From Candidatus Omnitrophota bacterium (GTDB lineage Bacteria > Ratteibacteria > UBA8468 > B48-G9 > DTJG01): DNA of 35,935 nucleotides. The notes beneath the pieces were generated by a model. That model did not search any database. It was not told the DNA's origin and saw nothing but the letters and a program-made list of their open reading frames with translations. Position 1 is the stretch's first letter, and the number at the start of each line of letters is the position of its first letter. Of the stretch, positions 33,261-35,935 are shown piece by piece. A program made the position numbers and the translations under genes. The stretch covers positions 1-35,935 of the forward strand of contig JAMDAS010000008.1 in NCBI GenBank assembly GCA_023484085.1, read 5' to 3'.

Positions 33261-34760
33261 ATGGGAAATAAAAAATCTGATATTGCCGTAATTGGAATGG
33301 AGGTTATGGGGAAAAGTCTTGCTTTAAACATGGAAAGCAGGGGTTATAGGGTTTCTGTTTATAACCGGACAGGGGAAAAGACAAAGAATTTCATAGAAGG
33401 ACCCGCAAAAGGGAAAAATATCATACTCACCTATGAATTAAAAGACCTTGTTGATTCTCTTGAACAACCCCGAAAGATAATGCTTATGGTAAAAGAAGGT
33501 GAACCTGTAGATAATTTTATAAATCTGCTCATTCCTTTACTGGATAAAGGTGACCTTATTATAGATGGGGGTAATTCTTTTTTTAAGGATACCATCAGAA
33601 GATGTAATTTTTTGAAAGAAAAAGGGATTTTATTTATTGGCACAGGCGTTTCAGGCGGGGAAGAGGGGGCTCTAAAAGGTCCTGCCATAATGCCCGGTGG
33701 TTCAATGGAGGCATATAATCTGATTGCAGAAATTTTCCTGAAAATTTCTGCAAAAGCATATGATGGCCAGCCCTGTGTTGATTATATCGGACCGGATGGA
33801 GCCGGTCATTTTGTAAAAACAGTGCATAACGGGATTGAATATGGGGACATGCAGCTTATAGGCGAGTCTGCATGGATTTTTAAGAGCCTTTTTTCAATGT
33901 CCGATGCTGAAATAGGGGATGTTTTTGAAAAGTGGAATTCAAAAGACGATATTCTCCGTTCATATTTAATTGAGATAACTGCAGATAGTATGAAGGAAGT
34001 GAATAAGGAGAAAAAACAGGAATATCTTGTTGATATTGTTGGAGACATTACACGGATGAAAGGAACGGGTACATGGACAGTCCAGAGTGCACTGGAATTA
34101 GTTGTCCCGATTCCCACGATTGCATCAGCAGTATTTTCAAGAGAAATGTCCCAGGAAAAGGACTTAAGACTTGTGATGTCAAAACACCTTGGAATCAGGC
34201 AGTCAAAATTTGAAGGGAACAAGGAGGATTTTATTAATATCGCCCATGATGCACTATACCTTGCAAAAATTTCATCTTATGCACAGGGATTTGCTTTACT
34301 TAAGGCTGCATCTGACGTTTATAATTTTAATCTTAATTTTGGCAGTATTGCAAAAGGATGGAGGGGAGGGTGTATCATACGTGCCCAGTTCCTGGATGAA
34401 ATTACACAGGCATTTCAGGAAAACCCGGGTCTGCCCAATTTACTGGCATATTCAAAATTTTCCGGGTTTGTCCATAAAAATCTATGGAAATTATCTGAAC
34501 TTATATCTGCCGCTCATAAACTCGGAATTCCTGTTCCGGGAATGTCCACCTCCTATGATTATATTCTGCAATTATCTTCTCCTGTAATGTTTTCGGCACA
34601 GGTTTCAGCTTTGCAGAGAGATTATTTTGGCGCGCACGGGTATTTTAAAATTGGCGGGACTGCTCAACCTGAAATTATAAAAAACGATGAAGGAAAAACA
34701 AGAGAGTTTCACACGGAATGGCTTCTGGAGGGAAGACCGGAAAAAGAAACAACCAAATAA
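33261..34760 (+). CDS. gnd: 6-phosphogluconate dehydrogenase, decarboxylating
   Basis: This 499-residue protein oxidises 6-phosphogluconate to ribulose-5-phosphate and CO2. It shows the cofactor loop IAVIGMEVMGKSLALNMESRGY followed by VYNRT (NADP-type), MLMVKEGEPVDNFI, IIDGGNSFFKDT, TGVSGGEEGALKGPAIMPGG, the active site GAGHFVKTVHNGIEYGDMQLIGE with catalytic Lys and Glu, and the C-terminal RDYFGAHGYFKI. The cofactor loop reads GMEVMG where most family members have a small residue before VMG (for example GLAVMG). Length is slightly above the usual 470-485. The ATG at 33261 is preferred (GGAG upstream, standard family start). A reading from 33213 would overlap the SDR gene. Confidence 0.93.
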   Translation: MGNKKSDIAVIGMEVMGKSLALNMESRGYRVSVYNRTGEKTKNFIEGPAKGKNIILTYELKDLVDSLEQPRKIMLMVKEGEPVDNFINLLIPLLDKGDLIIDGGNSFFKDTIRRCNFLKEKGILFIGTGVSGGEEGALKGPAIMPGGSMEAYNLIAEIFLKISAKAYDGQPCVDYIGPDGAGHFVKTVHNGIEYGDMQLIGESAWIFKSLFSMSDAEIGDVFEKWNSKDDILRSYLIEITADSMKEVNKEKKQEYLVDIVGDITRMKGTGTWTVQSALELVVPIPTIASAVFSREMSQEKDLRLVMSKHLGIRQSKFEGNKEDFINIAHDALYLAKISSYAQGFALLKAASDVYNFNLNFGSIAKGWRGGCIIRAQFLDEITQAFQENPGLPNLLAYSKFSGFVHKNLWKLSELISAAHKLGIPVPGMSTSYDYILQLSSPVMFSAQVSALQRDYFGAHGYFKIGGTAQPEIIKNDEGKTREFHTEWLLEGRPEKETTK

Positions 34761-34847
34761 TAAAGTAACAAAGGCACAAAGTTTTAAGAATTTCATTTTG
34801 GAAAGTATGTATACAAATCAGTAAGTAAGATATAATAAGGATTAATA

Positions 34848-35935
34848 ATGGTAGATAATAACATAACTTTATTCAATTTTAATAGTGATACAAATATAAA
34901 AACAGATTGGAAAAAAGAATCTATAATTAATCAAGATATGTTCTTAGAGGTTTTATCTAAAACTGAAAAATTAGACGAAAATAATAAAATAAAATTTGAG
35001 ATACAAAAAATCATTGAAATTATCCAAAATCCAAGAAGAGATAATTTAGGAATTTTGAATATTTCCTCTAATGGTGGAACTGCAAATATCAACAAAGATA
35101 TTTTACTGAAAGAATTAAATCAAATAAAAGATGCTCAAACGATAGAAAGAAGCAAGTATTATCTTAATAGGTTAAAAAAGGGGATAACAGAAATTAAAAC
35201 CAGTAAGATTAATGATTTGAATTTAAATCGCTGGAAAGAATATGATGATATTTTAACTGAAAGTTTATGGATTTTAGATAAAAGAGATAAATCTGGAGCA
35301 CACAATGCTGGTTACTGGGGTAATTTTATACCACAAATTCCCAATCAGTTTTTAAGAAGATATACCAAACAAAAAGAATGGATTTTGGATGCTTTTTTAG
35401 GAAGCGGAACAACACTAATTGAGTGTAAGAGATTAGGTAGAAACGGAATTGGTGTAGAGTTATTACCGGAAGTGGTAGGATTGGCAAATAAAAACATATC
35501 TTCTGAAGAAAATAAGTTTAATGTTGAAACTAAAGTTATTAATGCAGATAGTACAGAATTAAATTTTAAACAGGAATTGGAAAAAAGAAACATTAAATCT
35601 GTTCAATTCTTGATAATGCACCCACCTTATTGGGATATTATAAAATTCAGCGACAATAAAAAAGATTTATCAAATGTTAGAAGTGTTGAAGAATTTCTAA
35701 ATTTATTTGGTAAGGTTGTAGATAATACCTACGACATTTTAGATAAAGGAAGATACTTTGCCGTAGTAATTGGAGATAAATATTCACATGGAGAATGGAT
35801 ACCACTTGCATTTTATACTATGAATGAAGTATTAAAAAGAGGATATGTTTTAAAATCTACAATAATTAAGAATTTTGAGGAAACAAAAGGAAAAATGAAT
35901 CAAAGGGAATTGTGGAGATATAGAGCTTTAGTAGG
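34848..35935 (+). CDS. Site-specific DNA methyltransferase, N4/N6 type (partial, runs off the window)
   Basis: The frame is open from ATG 34848 to the window edge, 362 visible residues. After a variable N-terminal part (1-150), GAHNAGYWGNFIPQIPNQFLRRYTK forms a motif X-like segment. Motif I is DAFLGSGTTLIECKRLGRNGIGVE (from residue 181) and motif IV is the catalytic MHPPYWD (from His258). The order X-I-IV is typical of many amino-methyltransferases of restriction-modification or orphan systems. His instead of Asp/Asn/Ser before PPY is less common but known in COG0863-like enzymes. It is not part of the sugar locus and may mark the start of a defence or mobile region beyond the window. Confidence 0.85.
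   Translation, partial: MVDNNITLFNFNSDTNIKTDWKKESIINQDMFLEVLSKTEKLDENNKIKFEIQKIIEIIQNPRRDNLGILNISSNGGTANINKDILLKELNQIKDAQTIERSKYYLNRLKKGITEIKTSKINDLNLNRWKEYDDILTESLWILDKRDKSGAHNAGYWGNFIPQIPNQFLRRYTKQKEWILDAFLGSGTTLIECKRLGRNGIGVELLPEVVGLANKNISSEENKFNVETKVINADSTELNFKQELEKRNIKSVQFLIMHPPYWDIIKFSDNKKDLSNVRSVEEFLNLFGKVVDNTYDILDKGRYFAVVIGDKYSHGEWIPLAFYTMNEVLKRGYVLKSTIIKNFEETKGKMNQRELWRYRALV

Overview
The window is an AT-rich bacterial chromosome segment that reads as a polysaccharide-utilisation and uronate-catabolism locus. Three genes encode pseudopilin-like proteins with an N-terminal FTLIELL methylation motif and an H-X9-DG type C-terminus. Together with many UroD-superfamily paralogues, LacI/GntR regulators and secreted unusual glycosidases, this style is typical of the PVC and neighbouring phyla (Lentisphaerota, Kiritimatiellota, Omnitrophota-like). 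The phylum assignment is inferred from gene style only; no rRNA or other phylogenetic marker gene is present.

Layout. 1-639 (-): N-terminal part of a GntR-HTH/LacI-like sensor regulator. 831-3557 (+): degenerate M24 peptidase-like protein and a GH5/cellulase-like protein. 3558-4617: a scarred region with a truncated 27-codon ORF, a minus-strand coiled-coil/nuclease-like gene with a 42-bp tandem repeat, and a frameshifted remnant of a GH2 gene. 4618-11345 (+): UroD-like protein, GH51 arabinofuranosidase, beta-propeller protein and GH2 glycosidase. 11546-15756 (+): two pseudopilins and a secreted GH42-like protein. 15983-24336 (+): UroD-like protein, LacI regulator, a third pseudopilin, a secreted DNRLRE/DUF4838 protein and a GH127-like protein. 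24558-30418 (+): UroD-like protein, Gfo/Idh/MocA oxidoreductase, tagaturonate epimerase UxaE, alpha/beta hydrolase and NagB-like deaminase. 30428-31459 (-): a second LacI regulator. 31610-34760 (+), divergent from it: IolB/KduI-like isomerase, SDR D-mannonate oxidoreductase and 6-phosphogluconate dehydrogenase. 34848-end (+): partial DNA methyltransferase, unrelated in theme.

How the genes could work together (inference). Secreted proteins (13306, 19238) and surface pseudopilins handle the polymer. Enzymes without signal peptides (GH51, GH2, GH127-like, GH5-like, esterase) trim arabinose-, galactose- or uronate-containing oligosaccharides. UxaE and the SDR mannonate oxidoreductase move the uronic acids toward KDG. 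Arabinogalactan, pectin or glucuronoarabinoxylan are plausible substrates. No transporter, uronate isomerase UxaC, mannonate dehydratase or KDG kinase/aldolase is present in the window.

The control layer is the most distinctive part. A direct-repeat motif AACGAT-N8/9-AACGAT lies at three promoters across the locus (5761, 11435, 24488). A second motif, ATATG-N8-CATAT, sits at both the 15983 and the LacI promoters. A 32-base promoter module is identical at 11370 and 15880. Hairpin modules lie inside the 5' coding parts of pseudopilin genes, and three abutting hairpins with an alternative pairing precede the nagB-like gene.
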